NCBI GenBank assembly: GCA_017475235.1
Contig: JAFVGA010000006.1
Location: 248,001 to 312,000 of the forward strand
DNA length: 64,000 nucleotides
Source of the DNA: Eubacterium sp.
Lineage (GTDB): Bacteria; Bacillota; Clostridia; Lachnospirales; Lachnospiraceae
Direction: 5' to 3'
A program made the position numbers and the translations under genes. Within the stretch, counting starts at the first letter, position 1. Every line of letters begins with the position of its first letter. The notes beneath the pieces were generated by a model, which saw nothing but the letters and a program-made list of their open reading frames with translations, made no database searches and was not told where the DNA came from. Positions 34,033 to 45,639 of this stretch are shown here, one piece after another.

Positions 34033-36010
<1,978 letters not shown>

Positions 36011-36019
36011 TAAGTACTC

Positions 36020-37693
36020 CTATTCAACAGATGTGATGTAATAGTATACAGGCTGTCCACCCATATAGCACTCAACTTCAACATCTGGGAATTTCTCTTG
36101 TAATTTTTCTGCTAGTTTATTTGCATCTTCTTCAGAAATCTCGTCGCCGTAGTAAACGCTAATCATTCCTGAATCTTCATCCACCATAGCAGCGATTGAG
36201 TCGATAGTTGTAGCCTCTAGATCTTCACCTACAGCTAGAATACCGTCATCGCCAATACCCATGATATTTCCTTCTTTAATCTCATTATCATCTATAACTG
36301 TATCTCTAACTGCGTATGTAATCTCACCAGTCTTAACGCCCTTCATAGCTTCAATCATAGATGCTGTATTGTCTTCTGCACTCTCACCAGGAATGAATCC
36401 AAGCATAGCAGCAATTCCCTGAGGAATTGTCTTTGAAGGAACAACGATAAGTTGTTTGTCCTCCACTAGAATCTTTGTCTGCTCTGCGGCAAGAATAATG
36501 TTTGTATTGTTTGGAAGGATAAAGATATTATCCGCATTCACTTCATCAACTGCTCTCAAGATATCATCTGTACTTGGGTTCATAGTCTGTCCACCAGAAA
36601 TGATAGTATCAATTCCTAGACTCTTGAATACTTCGTCTAAGCCCTCGCCCACAGATACAGCGATAAAGCCATTCTCTTTTCTAGGCTCTTCTTTCTTCTT
36701 TTGAGCTTCAGCCTGCTCTTTAGCCTTCTTCTCTGCATTCTGAATTAGACGCTCATGATGCTCTTCGCGCATGTTGTCCACTTTCATCCTCGACAAAGAA
36801 CCAAAAGTCAAAGCTTTAGTGAAAGCCTCACCTGGTTGATTTGTGTGAACGTGAACCTTTACGATTTCATCATCAGCAACCATAACAATTGAATCACCAA
36901 TCGAATGCAAGAACTCCTTGAAACCTTCTTCTTCAGATGCTTTCAATGGTTTCTTTAAATTTATAATAAATTCAGTACAGTAACCGAACTTAATATCTGC
37001 TTCTTCAATCTCAATGTCATCTAAGTTTGCGCCAGCACCAGTCTTTGACACGCCCTCAAGTGTGTAGTCAACTTCTTTACCTTGAAGTACATCATACGCA
37101 CCCTTCATAACAGTCATAAGACCTTCTCCACCAGAGTCTACCACTCCAGCTTCCTTAAGCACTGGTAGCATTTCTGGAGTCTGACTTAGAACATAATCAC
37201 CGTGCTTGATAATTTCGCCCACGACGAAGACCAAGTCTTCACTCTCAGCTACAAGCTCTTCAGCCTTCTCAGCCATGCCCTTTGCAACAGTAAGGATTGT
37301 ACCTTCCTTAGGCTTCATAACTGCCTTGTAAGCAGTCTCTACTGCCTTGTTGCATGCTCTAGATAATATTTCAACAGTTATCTCATCTTCTTTCTTAATC
37401 TCTCTAGTAAAACCTCTGAACAACTGTGATAAGATAACACCTGAGTTACCTCTAGCACCACGAAGTGAGCCAGAAGAAATAGCCTTTGACACGTTCTCCA
37501 TATTAGGATCTGCAATAGCACCAACTTCGTTAGCTGCAGACATAATAGTAAGAGTCATGTTAGTACCTGTATCTCCATCTGGAACTGGAAATACATTTAA
37601 CTCATTAATATATTCTTTATTTGCTTCAAGATTTTTTGCGCCAGCAATAAATGCATTCTGTAACATCTCGGCGCTAATACTCAATAATTCCAC
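36020..37693 (-). CDS. fakA: DAK2-domain fatty acid kinase subunit, FakA/YloV-like
   Basis: Kinase domain protein that, with a FakB fatty-acid carrier, phosphorylates exogenous fatty acids. The 557 residues begin with a DAK2/DhaL domain (VFPVPDGDTGTNM at 34-46, SLRGARGNSGVILSQLFRGF), a middle domain (GYCTEFII) and a C-terminal DegV-like fold (ILPNNTNIILAAEQ). No FakB is visible in the window. It follows asp23 after 36 bases, the conserved yloU-yloV order; recG, often next, is not here. Confidence 0.93.
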   Translation of the reverse strand: MELLSISAEMLQNAFIAGAKNLEANKEYINELNVFPVPDGDTGTNMTLTIMSAANEVGAIADPNMENVSKAISSGSLRGARGNSGVILSQLFRGFTREIKKEDEITVEILSRACNKAVETAYKAVMKPKEGTILTVAKGMAEKAEELVAESEDLVFVVGEIIKHGDYVLSQTPEMLPVLKEAGVVDSGGEGLMTVMKGAYDVLQGKEVDYTLEGVSKTGAGANLDDIEIEEADIKFGYCTEFIINLKKPLKASEEEGFKEFLHSIGDSIVMVADDEIVKVHVHTNQPGEAFTKALTFGSLSRMKVDNMREEHHERLIQNAEKKAKEQAEAQKKKEEPRKENGFIAVSVGEGLDEVFKSLGIDTIISGGQTMNPSTDDILRAVDEVNADNIFILPNNTNIILAAEQTKILVEDKQLIVVPSKTIPQGIAAMLGFIPGESAEDNTASMIEAMKGVKTGEITYAVRDTVIDDNEIKEGNIMGIGDDGILAVGEDLEATTIDSIAAMVDEDSGMISVYYGDEISEEDANKLAEKLQEKFPDVEVECYMGGQPVYYYITSVE

Positions 37694-37729
37694 GATAAAT
37701 CCTCCTAAAGTAATAGTTATTTACTTTAA

Positions 37730-38089
37730 TTAGTCTATTACTCTAACACCCTCTACAATAACGTTAACTTTCTTTACAGTCATTCCTGTAAACTCTTCAA
37801 CTTTATATTTTACGCTCGAAATAATATTGTCTGCGATTGTGACAATATTAACGCCGTATGAAACAATAATATGGAAATCAATACTGATTTCATTGTCTTC
37901 ATCAATTTCTACGTTTATACCCTTTGTAGAGCTGGTTCTCTTAAGTAACTTTACAAGTCCATCCTTCATGCTAACCATAGCCATTCCCACGATTCCAAAG
38001 CACTCATATGCTGTTTCACTCGCATATTGTGCAATAACATCAGGGCTTATTAGAACCTTGCCTAAGTCTGTATCCATCTTACCTTTCAT
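37730..38089 (-). CDS. Asp23/Gls24 family protein (YloU-like)
   Basis: A 119-residue member of the alkaline-shock protein 23 family (GKVLISPDVIAQYASETAYECFGIVGM start; ISIDFHIIVSYGVNIVTIADNI). It is usually paired with FakA and may be involved in envelope stress or lipid metabolism. AGGAGG precedes the ATG. In related genomes rpmB is the divergent or adjacent neighbour; here a 4-kb glucanase gene lies between. Confidence 0.93.
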   Translation of the reverse strand: MKGKMDTDLGKVLISPDVIAQYASETAYECFGIVGMAMVSMKDGLVKLLKRTSSTKGINVEIDEDNEISIDFHIIVSYGVNIVTIADNIISSVKYKVEEFTGMTVKKVNVIVEGVRVID

Positions 38090-38120
38090 GACTTATCCTC
38101 CTATAAACCATAGTCAATAT

Positions 38121-38149
38121 ATTATACTATTTTTTGGCTAAAAATTAAA
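38121..38149 (-). promoter_or_regulatory. Promoter of the asp23-fakA-guaB run
   Basis: TTTAAT, 17 bases, TATAAT on the minus strand, 32 bases before the asp23 ATG. A good -10 with a moderate -35. This may be the only promoter for the nine-kilobase run down to thrS. Confidence 0.5.
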
Positions 38150-38170
38150 GTATAAAATCACATAATATAA

Positions 38171-38203
38171 TAAAGCCGCCAATATCTAAAATTGGCGGCT
38201 TTA
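38171..38203 (-). terminator. Terminator of the modular glucanase gene
   Basis: AAAGCCGCCAAT and ATTGGCGGCTTT form a perfect 12-bp stem; on the minus strand it is followed by ATTATATTA, a weak T-tract. Confidence 0.8.
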
Positions 38204-38221
38204 TCTAATATTTAGCCTATT

Positions 38222-41200
38222 TTACTTGGTAAATTCACTTGTTTTTCCATATACTTTTGTACCATCTCCTGTCACATAGTATGGAGTTACTGTCCAAGAG
38301 GATGTAGTATTTGGATCCATATTTCTAATCGTAAAGGTAAAGAAGTATGTTGATTCATCTGCAAAGAAGTTATTTGGTGATATATTATCGTTTCCAGCTT
38401 TTATTGTTTTATATACTTTTGAAACTTCTTTTTCCTGTTTTTTGATTGCTCTCTCACCATACTGACCTTCAAATGCAAATCCTGCAGATTGATAATCTAA
38501 TACATCAATCGAACTTACAAATCTGATTGCTCTACCGTCTGTCTTCCATTGACGTTTCGCTGTAAGCATTTTTTCATCGACAAACTTAGGATACGCTTCG
38601 CCACTGTCTTTGGCGTGGACTTCGTCAAATGACTGATCATCATACCATCCAGCAAATAGTTTTCCATCCTCTTTTGGATAAGTATTTGTCTGCTTGTATG
38701 GTTCCACATCGTAGTCGCCACTACCGTTCTTCTCAACAAATTCAATATACTTAATACTTAGACAAGTATTTTTGTTTAGCATATCAAGTTTGAATATTAC
38801 ATGCTGGCTGGCTCCTGCATTATAGGTGAACGTTCCTACATTCACTCTATTTGTATCGCTTAAGTCTTCACACTCAACCAAAGGAAGATTAAATGACTTG
38901 TCATTTGCCATCACTATCGCACGATGTGAGTTTGTGTTATTTGTCATCGACGAATAATATGTAACCACTAAGTCGTACTGTTTACCATGCTCTAGTGTTC
39001 TCTCACTCATGTAATCACTTAGTTGTGCAAATGTATCCCAAGTATCCCATCCTGATGTTGAGCGAACCTTAATTAGTGTATCTCCTAGTTTTCCTGTGTC
39101 GTTAACATCTGAGATATCTTTATATGACATTGCACCCCAACGAGTGTCTTCTGCACTGAAGGTTGCCTTCAACATCCAAGGATCAACTTCTGTTTCCTCG
39201 TCGTTTATTACCGGTGTCCACTCATATGGCTGTTCTTCAAACTCAACCTCACTTATTTCGATTTCAGTATTCTTAGGCAACATTCCTAAGTAGAAATACA
39301 CATCTGTCGGATCGTGACTAGATGTTGTTGTATATGAAAGTGTTTCATCGTGGAAGAATTCATCTGTATATATAACATTATCTCCCTCATTTATTTCTAG
39401 CCTATATTCCTCACCTTCCACGTTTGTAATTAGCGTGCCTGCCTTTGTCGAGTTAAGAGTAATCTTAGCTTTATATGGCCTGTATCCGTTCATTTTTCCA
39501 ACTGTATAGCCACTTAGCCTAGCTCCTAGACCATATTCTTTATCCTGTTCATCATCATTAGGGCTATCTTTTAAGATTATCTTTGTATCTTCAAGGTCTG
39601 TGCCTTCGTCTTGGTCGTAAGTGATTGCTGCGTAGTCACACCAATCATCTTTGCCGTTGTATAAATCCCAAGTACCAATGTTAGTCCAAATATCTGGTTG
39701 AATTCTATTCTGTCCAAAGCTTTCGTAGTATCTTACATAATCAACTTGCATTGACTTTGGCAAATCTTCTGGCAACTGATTTCCTGTGAAATGACCACCC
39801 ACAGCTAAGTTTAATAACAAGTAATAATCGTTATTCATAGATGATGGGTATCTAGATGGTGCAACTCTTCTATCGTTTTCAATCGTGTACTCATATACCT
39901 TTTGTCTGTCGAGATAGAAAGCAACCGTGTCGCCATTTCTGTTAACTCCATATGTATGATACTGGCTAAAATCTATATTGCTCATCTTCGCATGGGCTGT
40001 TGCATCATTTTTACTTGTGAAGTATTCGTCGTTACTGCTCATCGAAGAATTATAAAAGTGAACTGTACTCTGGAAGTAATCATTTGCGTTAGCCTGCTCC
40101 AAGATATCAATCTCACCATTTCTAGGCCAAGTCATTTTCTTCTCGCCAAGCATCCAAAATGCTGGCCATAAACCCTTCGCTGTGGACAATTTTATTCTTG
40201 CCTCCACATAGCCTAAGCCTGCTGAGAATTTACCTCTTGTACAAATTCTTCCAGATGTGTAATCATAGTCGAAACTGTTATTATTCTCATCGACTATAGT
40301 TGTGTGCTCATTCTTTGCTTCAATATTTAGAGCACCACCGCTAACGGATACGTTCTCTTCTTTGTAGTTTTGTTTTTCGTTATTACCCCAGTTGATTGGA
40401 GAATTCACTCCAGCTTTATTTCCAGTTTGAATCTGCCACTTACTGTCGTCAAGTTCATCGCCGTTGAATTCATCACTCCATGTAGCTCCACTCTCGTCCA
40501 CATTCATTGTGTCAGGTGAAAGTACTGGAACTTTTGTCTCTTGCTCTTCTTCAGTTGGTTCTACAGCATTCAATAAATCTATGCTTTCAATGTTCAATTC
40601 AGTACCAACTTCAAGCATATCTAGTTCGAAGGAAATATCCATACTGTATTGGTCATTGTATTTGAAATCGGCAGTTTCGAGTATATTTTCGCCCTCCTGG
40701 AGTGTGAATAATTCGGAGTGGTCACCAATACCGACTTTCAAGTACGAGATATTGTCTTCGCCGGTGTCGTCATTGTGAATGACAGATGTAGCCTTTGAAG
40801 AATTAATAACAATAGTCGCTTTTGTTTTGGTTCCTGGCTCTAGTCTATTTGATGCGTAGTCCTTAAGTCTAGCCCACGATGCCTCAGCATCTAGCCAACC
40901 AGATCTTGAACGAACTAGGATTGTTGTGTCTGAATAGTTTGCACCTGTTCCAATTGTCTTGTAACTTAATTTTGCCCAGTGTCCATATGTAGGATGCTCT
41001 GCGTCAAATAATGCATAGAATCCCCAAGGGCCAACACTCTCAGAACTTGTATCATTTTCTACAGGAACCCATCCAGTATCTTGAATTGTAAATTCTGAAA
41101 TTACTAATTCGCCTTTGTCGCAGCCGGATGATTCGAAATTATTATCCACGCCCATACTGATTCTAAGGCTACATTCATTTTCCTCTATAGGACAAAACTG

Positions 41201-42247
41201 TCCTGTAAAGGTGTACTCATAAGTGTCTTTGTCAAATACAACTAAATCCTTACTTAGGTTATAGTTACCCAAACCACCTTCTGTGTAACAGTGAATATTG
41301 GAAGGTGGTGGCTCTTTGTCAGTTGCTGTAAAGTTGTATGTTACTTCAACTGAGACATTATAGATTTTATCGTAATCAAGATGACATACCGACTTCAAAT
41401 CTTTTGTCTTTAAATGGAAACCATCCCAGCCATATGTTTGATAGTTAAACTGGAATCCCTCAATATTTGAAGCGCCAGAGTACGAACCTCTCATATTACC
41501 CCACTCGTTTTGGATTAGTTTGTACTCCCATATGCCGTCTTTGTCGCCGATTTCTTCCACATCTGTTTTGTCCCATCCGTTGTCGTCCTCGCCTTGATGA
41601 CTTGACTTATCGTAAATTGTTGCAGGGAATAACTTCTCCATCACTACGCCAGTGTCTTGGAAAGTAGCTTTAGTAATTGTAAGCGATCCTTTCTGACAAC
41701 CAGATGACGCGCCTTTGGCAGTCACTCCCATGTCTATCATAAGAATCAAGTCTGATAAACCGTCGCTAGCGAGTTGTCCTGTAAATGTAATCTCTCCAGC
41801 GGCACTGTTAATCGTGGCTGATTGTTGTGATATCTCGTAAGAACCAAGTCCCCCATAAGACAAAAAATGGATATTCGTGGCATTCGTACCCGTATGTGTA
41901 ACTTTAACAGTCACATCATATACGTGGTAAGGTTCTATTCCACAAATATCCTTAATATCTTTTGTTCTTAGATGGAAACCATCCCAGCCATATTGTGTTG
42001 TTGTAAATGTGAATCCTTCGATTCCAGACGCACCTGAATAATTACCAGCCATATTCTTCCACTGGTTTTGAATTAGTTTGTACTCCCAAATGCCCTGAGC
42101 GTCTCCACTAGTCTGCACGTCAGTTTGGCACCAAGAAGAACCCACTGTTGCACTAAATGTTCCGTCTGCATTTACCCTCACACAGCCAATATCTACTGAT
42201 ATTATTAACAATGCAACCGAAAGTAAAATCGATAATGCTTTTCTCAT
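38222..42247 (-). CDS. Secreted modular GH16 beta-glucanase, 1341 residues
   Basis: The start at 42247 has AAAGGAG and begins a signal peptide (MRKALSILLSVALLII). Layout: two tandem, clearly duplicated beta modules near 30-205 and 215-400 (both with GIWEYKLIQN, YSGAS-IEGF and YGWDGFHL), a third module near 405-570, the GH16 domain near 585-840 (ATWSDEFNGDELDDSKW; signature GEIDILEQ near 709; VDYVRYYE end), two further beta modules near 850-1180 resembling the third one (SGWDTWDTFAQLSDYM versus SGWLDAEASWARLKDY), then a GWYDD repeat near 1199 and a C-terminal domain. The extra modules are probably carbohydrate-binding. Substrate is likely a beta-1,3- or mixed-linkage glucan. No LPxTG anchor is seen. 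Confidence 0.9.
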   Translation of the reverse strand: MRKALSILLSVALLIISVDIGCVRVNADGTFSATVGSSWCQTDVQTSGDAQGIWEYKLIQNQWKNMAGNYSGASGIEGFTFTTTQYGWDGFHLRTKDIKDICGIEPYHVYDVTVKVTHTGTNATNIHFLSYGGLGSYEISQQSATINSAAGEITFTGQLASDGLSDLILMIDMGVTAKGASSGCQKGSLTITKATFQDTGVVMEKLFPATIYDKSSHQGEDDNGWDKTDVEEIGDKDGIWEYKLIQNEWGNMRGSYSGASNIEGFQFNYQTYGWDGFHLKTKDLKSVCHLDYDKIYNVSVEVTYNFTATDKEPPPSNIHCYTEGGLGNYNLSKDLVVFDKDTYEYTFTGQFCPIEENECSLRISMGVDNNFESSGCDKGELVISEFTIQDTGWVPVENDTSSESVGPWGFYALFDAEHPTYGHWAKLSYKTIGTGANYSDTTILVRSRSGWLDAEASWARLKDYASNRLEPGTKTKATIVINSSKATSVIHNDDTGEDNISYLKVGIGDHSELFTLQEGENILETADFKYNDQYSMDISFELDMLEVGTELNIESIDLLNAVEPTEEEQETKVPVLSPDTMNVDESGATWSDEFNGDELDDSKWQIQTGNKAGVNSPINWGNNEKQNYKEENVSVSGGALNIEAKNEHTTIVDENNNSFDYDYTSGRICTRGKFSAGLGYVEARIKLSTAKGLWPAFWMLGEKKMTWPRNGEIDILEQANANDYFQSTVHFYNSSMSSNDEYFTSKNDATAHAKMSNIDFSQYHTYGVNRNGDTVAFYLDRQKVYEYTIENDRRVAPSRYPSSMNNDYYLLLNLAVGGHFTGNQLPEDLPKSMQVDYVRYYESFGQNRIQPDIWTNIGTWDLYNGKDDWCDYAAITYDQDEGTDLEDTKIILKDSPNDDEQDKEYGLGARLSGYTVGKMNGYRPYKAKITLNSTKAGTLITNVEGEEYRLEINEGDNVIYTDEFFHDETLSYTTTSSHDPTDVYFYLGMLPKNTEIEISEVEFEEQPYEWTPVINDEETEVDPWMLKATFSAEDTRWGAMSYKDISDVNDTGKLGDTLIKVRSTSGWDTWDTFAQLSDYMSERTLEHGKQYDLVVTYYSSMTNNTNSHRAIVMANDKSFNLPLVECEDLSDTNRVNVGTFTYNAGASQHVIFKLDMLNKNTCLSIKYIEFVEKNGSGDYDVEPYKQTNTYPKEDGKLFAGWYDDQSFDEVHAKDSGEAYPKFVDEKMLTAKRQWKTDGRAIRFVSSIDVLDYQSAGFAFEGQYGERAIKKQEKEVSKVYKTIKAGNDNISPNNFFADESTYFFTFTIRNMDPNTTSSWTVTPYYVTGDGTKVYGKTSEFTK

Positions 42248-42339
42248 AATCGGTCTCCTTTCGCCTTGTATGTTTGGCTGTTGCCACACAAAATATGTCA
42301 AAAACAAAGGTTAACTATATTCAATTTTCCCACAGTTAT

Positions 42340-42368
42340 ATTATACCAATTTTTCCCTGATTTTTGAA
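42340..42368 (-). promoter_or_regulatory. Promoter of the modular glucanase gene
   Basis: TTCAAA, 17 bases, TATAAT, with an extended TGG before the -10. It leaves an approximately 85-base leader that contains TGGC/GCCA inverted arms. Confidence 0.55.
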
Positions 42369-42380
42369 GAAAAAGTGATA

Positions 42381-42414
42381 AAAAAAGACTGTTCCAAAGG
42401 GAACAGTCTTTTTT
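42381..42414 (-). terminator. Terminator of rpmB
   Basis: AAAAAAGACTGTTCC, loop AAA, then GGGAACAGTCTTTTTT: strong stem plus T-run 17 bases after the rpmB stop. Confidence 0.92.
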
Positions 42415-42430
42415 ATTTATTGACGCGAAA

Positions 42431-42616
42431 TTAAGCGCGCTCAACCTTACCAGATTTCAAACACTGTGTACAAACGTACATTCTCTTTGCGTTTCCATCT
42501 GTTTTAACTCTAACTTTTTTGATATTTGATTTCCACATTCTGCTTGATCTTCTGTGTGAATGAGACACAGCTTTACCAAAATGAGCACCCTTACCGCAAA
42601 TTTCACATTTAGCCAT
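42431..42616 (-). CDS. rpmB: Ribosomal protein L28, zinc-binding form
   Basis: A 61-residue 50S protein. Cysteines at 4, 7, 49 and 52 (CEIC, CTQC) form the zinc ribbon of the C+ form; in zinc-poor conditions some bacteria swap it for a C- paralogue, not seen here. [15 protein letters not shown] is the family core. AAGGAGGTG precedes the ATG. It is monocistronic. Confidence 0.98.
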   Translation of the reverse strand: MAKCEICGKGAHFGKAVSHSHRRSSRMWKSNIKKVRVKTDGNAKRMYVCTQCLKSGKVERA

Positions 42617-42640
42617 AATAGCACCTCCTTTAATAGAATT

Positions 42641-42663
42641 AAGTCGAACTTACCCATCGACTT
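42641..42663 (-). promoter_or_regulatory. Hairpin in the rpmB leader
   Basis: AAGTCGA and TCGACTT form a 7-bp stem with a 9-base loop between the promoter and the ribosome binding site; possibly regulatory, possibly just mRNA stability. Confidence 0.4.
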
Positions 42664-42676
42664 TGACACGAGTGGT

Positions 42677-42705
42677 ATTTTATCAAAAGCCCCTATAAAA
42701 TGCAA
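42677..42705 (-). promoter_or_regulatory. Promoter of rpmB
   Basis: TTGCAT, 17 bases, TAAAAT on the minus strand, beginning just 8 bases after the metH stop; no terminator separates metH from it. Confidence 0.65.
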
Positions 42706-42712
42706 GTACTTT

Positions 42713-45061
42713 TTAATCTAATACTTCTTTGGCGATATCTACTGCCATTTTCGCATCTTTTGAGTAGTAATCGGCGCCAATTTGCTTTGAATAATCTTCT
42801 GTAAGCACTGCACCACCTACCATTACTTTTACATCATCTAAATCATTTAGTAAGTCTATTGTTTCTTGCATTGCTGGTAGTGTTGTGGTCATAAGGGCTG
42901 ATAGTCCAACTAGCTTAACATCTTCACTCTTAGTGACTTCTACAATCTTTTCCGGAGCCACATCTCTACCTAAATCAATAATCTCATAGCCATAGTTTTC
43001 TAGGATAACTTTCACAATATTCTTTCCAATATCATGAATATCCCCCTTAACTGTGGCAACTATCACTTTGCCCTTGCTCTCCGTCTGCTCGCCTGTGTTT
43101 GCTAGATGTGTTTTTATTACATCAAAACAATCCTTTGCAGTATCGGCAGCCATAATAAGCTGTGGCAAGAACAATGTGCCTTTCTCGAACTCTTCTCCTA
43201 TCTTATCTAATGAAGGAATCAAGTATTCATTTATGATTTCCATCGGAGTGATGGTTTCAAGCAACTCTTTTGTGACATTAACAGCCTTTTCAGACATTCC
43301 CTTCTGCATTGCATAGAGAATTGCCTCTTTTGGATCTGCAATTGTCTCTGAAGCCTTATCATCATCTTCTTCGGTCTCGATATTTGCGTATTCGAAGAAG
43401 TCAAAGTTATCTATATCAATCTCTTCTAGCGAATCATAGTTTTTAACTGTATCAGTCATTGCTGGAATATTTGGATTGATGATTGGCAAATCAAGTCCAG
43501 AATTTAGAGCCATATGCAAGAATATCTGGTTAACTCTAGGTCTGTTAGGCATACCAAACGAAACGTTTGAGACACCAAGCACTGTCCTTAGTCCAAACTC
43601 ATCTTTCACATGTTTGAGAGCTCTTAATGTATCCTTTGCAGCGTTCTGATCTGTGGCAACTGTCATTGTAAGGCAGTCGATAATTATATCTTCTTTTGGA
43701 ATGCCATAAGACAATGCCTTATCCATTATCTTTTCAGCAATGTTAATTCTATCTTCCACAGTCTTTGGAATACCGTTTGAATCAAGTGTCAAACCGATAA
43801 CCGATGCGCCATACTTTTTAACAATTGGCAAGATGCTATCTAGCACTTCATCATCGCCGTTCACTGAGTTTACAATTGGTTTTCCGTTATAGACTCTTAA
43901 GCCAGCCTCAATAGCTTCTGGGTCAGATGAATCGATTTGAAGTGGCACATCTACTACCGCCTGTAAAGCCTTGATAGTTTTAATCATCATCTCAGGCTCA
44001 TCAATCTCAGGTAGTCCAACATTCACGTCCAAAATGTCAGCGCCTGCGTCCACCTGCTCAATAGCCTGCGACAAAATATAATTCATATCCTGTTCGATAA
44101 GAGCTTGCTTAAATCTTTTCTTTCCTGTTGGGTTAATCCTCTCACCGATAATCTTTGGTGCATCAACCTTAACAGTTTTTGTTGGCGAGCAAACATTTAA
44201 AGTCTTTTCGCTCTCTTCTTTTTCAACTTGCACATCGTCCAATATGCTTGCAATCTCTTTTATATAATCAGGTGTAGTTCCACAGCATCCGCCAAAGACC
44301 TTAACACCCATCTTTCTCATTTCTTTGTAGTGTTTAGCAAAATCTTCTGGTTTAAGACTATATTCATTTGTGACGGGATCAGGTAGTCCAGCGTTAGCCT
44401 TGACTATAACTGGAACGCTTACTTCACCCACTATCTCTTCAACTATAGGAAGTAGCTCTTTTGGTCCAAGTGAACAGTTAACACCCAAGGCATCCACTCC
44501 CAAACCTTCAAGCGTGTGACACATTGATGCAATGCTTACGCCAGTGAATGTTCTTCTGTTTTCCTCAAATGTCATTGTGACAAATACTGGTTTATCACTG
44601 TTTTCTTTTGCTGCCAAAACCGCAGCCTTAGTCTCGAGAAGATCCGTCATTGTTTCAACTACAATCAAGTCAGCATCTTTTCCAGCTAACACTTCTTCTT
44701 TGAAGATGTCGTATGCTTCCTCAAAACTTAAATCACCAAGTGGCTCAAGTAGTTTTCCAATTGGTCCAATATCAAGTGCTACCTTGGCACCAGATTGTTT
44801 TGCATTATTAACAGCAGCACCAATCAGTTCATCTACACTGTATCCAGCATCTTTCATCTTATATCTGTTGGCACCAAAAGTATTCGCATACACGACCTGC
44901 GCACCAGCGTCCACGTATGCTTTATGAATACTAGAAATAAGCTCTGGCTTTTCAATGTTCAAAACTTCTGGCAAAGTGTCTCCCATCTCGCCACTTTTTT
45001 GAAGCATCGTTCCCATCGCTCCATCTAGCAATATGTAGTTTTGATTTAATAAATCAATCAT
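42713..45061 (-). CDS. metH: Cobalamin-dependent methionine synthase, without activation domain
   Basis: Transfers a methyl group from methyl-tetrahydrofolate to homocysteine. From the ATG at 45061 it has 782 residues: homocysteine-binding domain with zinc cysteines (GVNCSLGP, FGGCCGTTP), pterin-binding domain (GERINPTGKKRFKQAL, DVNVGLPEID), helical cap and B12-binding domain with the histidine ligand motif GDIHDIGKN. The C-terminal SAM-binding reactivation domain of E. coli MetH is missing and supplied by the upstream gene, whose end overlaps this start by 8 bases. A TTG further upstream in frame was rejected. Confidence 0.95.
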   Translation of the reverse strand: MIDLLNQNYILLDGAMGTMLQKSGEMGDTLPEVLNIEKPELISSIHKAYVDAGAQVVYANTFGANRYKMKDAGYSVDELIGAAVNNAKQSGAKVALDIGPIGKLLEPLGDLSFEEAYDIFKEEVLAGKDADLIVVETMTDLLETKAAVLAAKENSDKPVFVTMTFEENRRTFTGVSIASMCHTLEGLGVDALGVNCSLGPKELLPIVEEIVGEVSVPVIVKANAGLPDPVTNEYSLKPEDFAKHYKEMRKMGVKVFGGCCGTTPDYIKEIASILDDVQVEKEESEKTLNVCSPTKTVKVDAPKIIGERINPTGKKRFKQALIEQDMNYILSQAIEQVDAGADILDVNVGLPEIDEPEMMIKTIKALQAVVDVPLQIDSSDPEAIEAGLRVYNGKPIVNSVNGDDEVLDSILPIVKKYGASVIGLTLDSNGIPKTVEDRINIAEKIMDKALSYGIPKEDIIIDCLTMTVATDQNAAKDTLRALKHVKDEFGLRTVLGVSNVSFGMPNRPRVNQIFLHMALNSGLDLPIINPNIPAMTDTVKNYDSLEEIDIDNFDFFEYANIETEEDDDKASETIADPKEAILYAMQKGMSEKAVNVTKELLETITPMEIINEYLIPSLDKIGEEFEKGTLFLPQLIMAADTAKDCFDVIKTHLANTGEQTESKGKVIVATVKGDIHDIGKNIVKVILENYGYEIIDLGRDVAPEKIVEVTKSEDVKLVGLSALMTTTLPAMQETIDLLNDLDDVKVMVGGAVLTEDYSKQIGADYYSKDAKMAVDIAKEVLD

Positions 45062-45638
45062 CTTTAATTCCAATCAGACATGTAACTGATTTTGTAGGCA
45101 TAAGCATCGAAGCCTCATTCACATGCACTCCCACTTGCCTACTTGCATCCAACATATCTAAAAATTCTTTTTGTTTTGTAATAGGAAAGTCTCCATAACC
45201 TAGTCCGTATCTAAAAGTCTTGTCCGCGTCGAAGTCCTTCATAATGATTTCTTCGGCGTGGTCGCAAGCTTTCTCAACAAGGTATGAAGCCATATTGTCA
45301 ATCATCATAGCCTCAGCCATTGAAGTGATTTGTTTCTTTCGAATCAAGTTATCAACTTCGCCGCCAAGTGTTGTGCAAAAGCAAACGCATTTGCAACATC
45401 CATCTAAATGCTCTTTTATAGTCACGCCCTCAAGTTCGAAGCCCGAGTCTTTCATTTCTTCGTGGCAATAATCAAATACTCTGTAGACGAAACAAGCATT
45501 GATGGCGTTCTTTAATTCTTTTTCACATACTAAAAGAAGTTCTTTTACACTTTCGTCTAAAGATTCATTTTCATATCCTAGAGTTTTAAGAACTTCTTTG
45601 TAATCATTTTCAGTTATTTCAATAGTATGTTTATTCAT
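45054..45638 (-). CDS. Stand-alone methionine synthase activation-domain protein
   Basis: A 194-residue protein that would bind SAM and help reductively remethylate the oxidised cobalamin of MetH. It carries the activation-domain signature RYGLGYGDFPITKQKEFLDML, followed by VNEASMLMPTKSVTCLIG. An N-terminal helical part is rich in cysteines (DGCCKCVCFCTTLG), close to the region that in full MetH enzymes faces the B12 domain. Split MetH systems of this kind are normal in Clostridia. It overlaps metH by 8 bases and starts one base after the metF stop. Confidence 0.92.
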   Translation of the reverse strand: MNKHTIEITENDYKEVLKTLGYENESLDESVKELLLVCEKELKNAINACFVYRVFDYCHEEMKDSGFELEGVTIKEHLDGCCKCVCFCTTLGGEVDNLIRKKQITSMAEAMMIDNMASYLVEKACDHAEEIIMKDFDADKTFRYGLGYGDFPITKQKEFLDMLDASRQVGVHVNEASMLMPTKSVTCLIGIKDD

Positions 45639-45639
45639 T

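Noticed and set aside
37730-38170. Possible T-box or riboswitch before asp23
   Set aside because: The leader is only about 30 bases long, too short for either.
42248-42335. c-di-GMP-like riboswitch in the glucanase leader
   Set aside because: Only a 4-bp stem is visible and none of the conserved GEMM segments were found.
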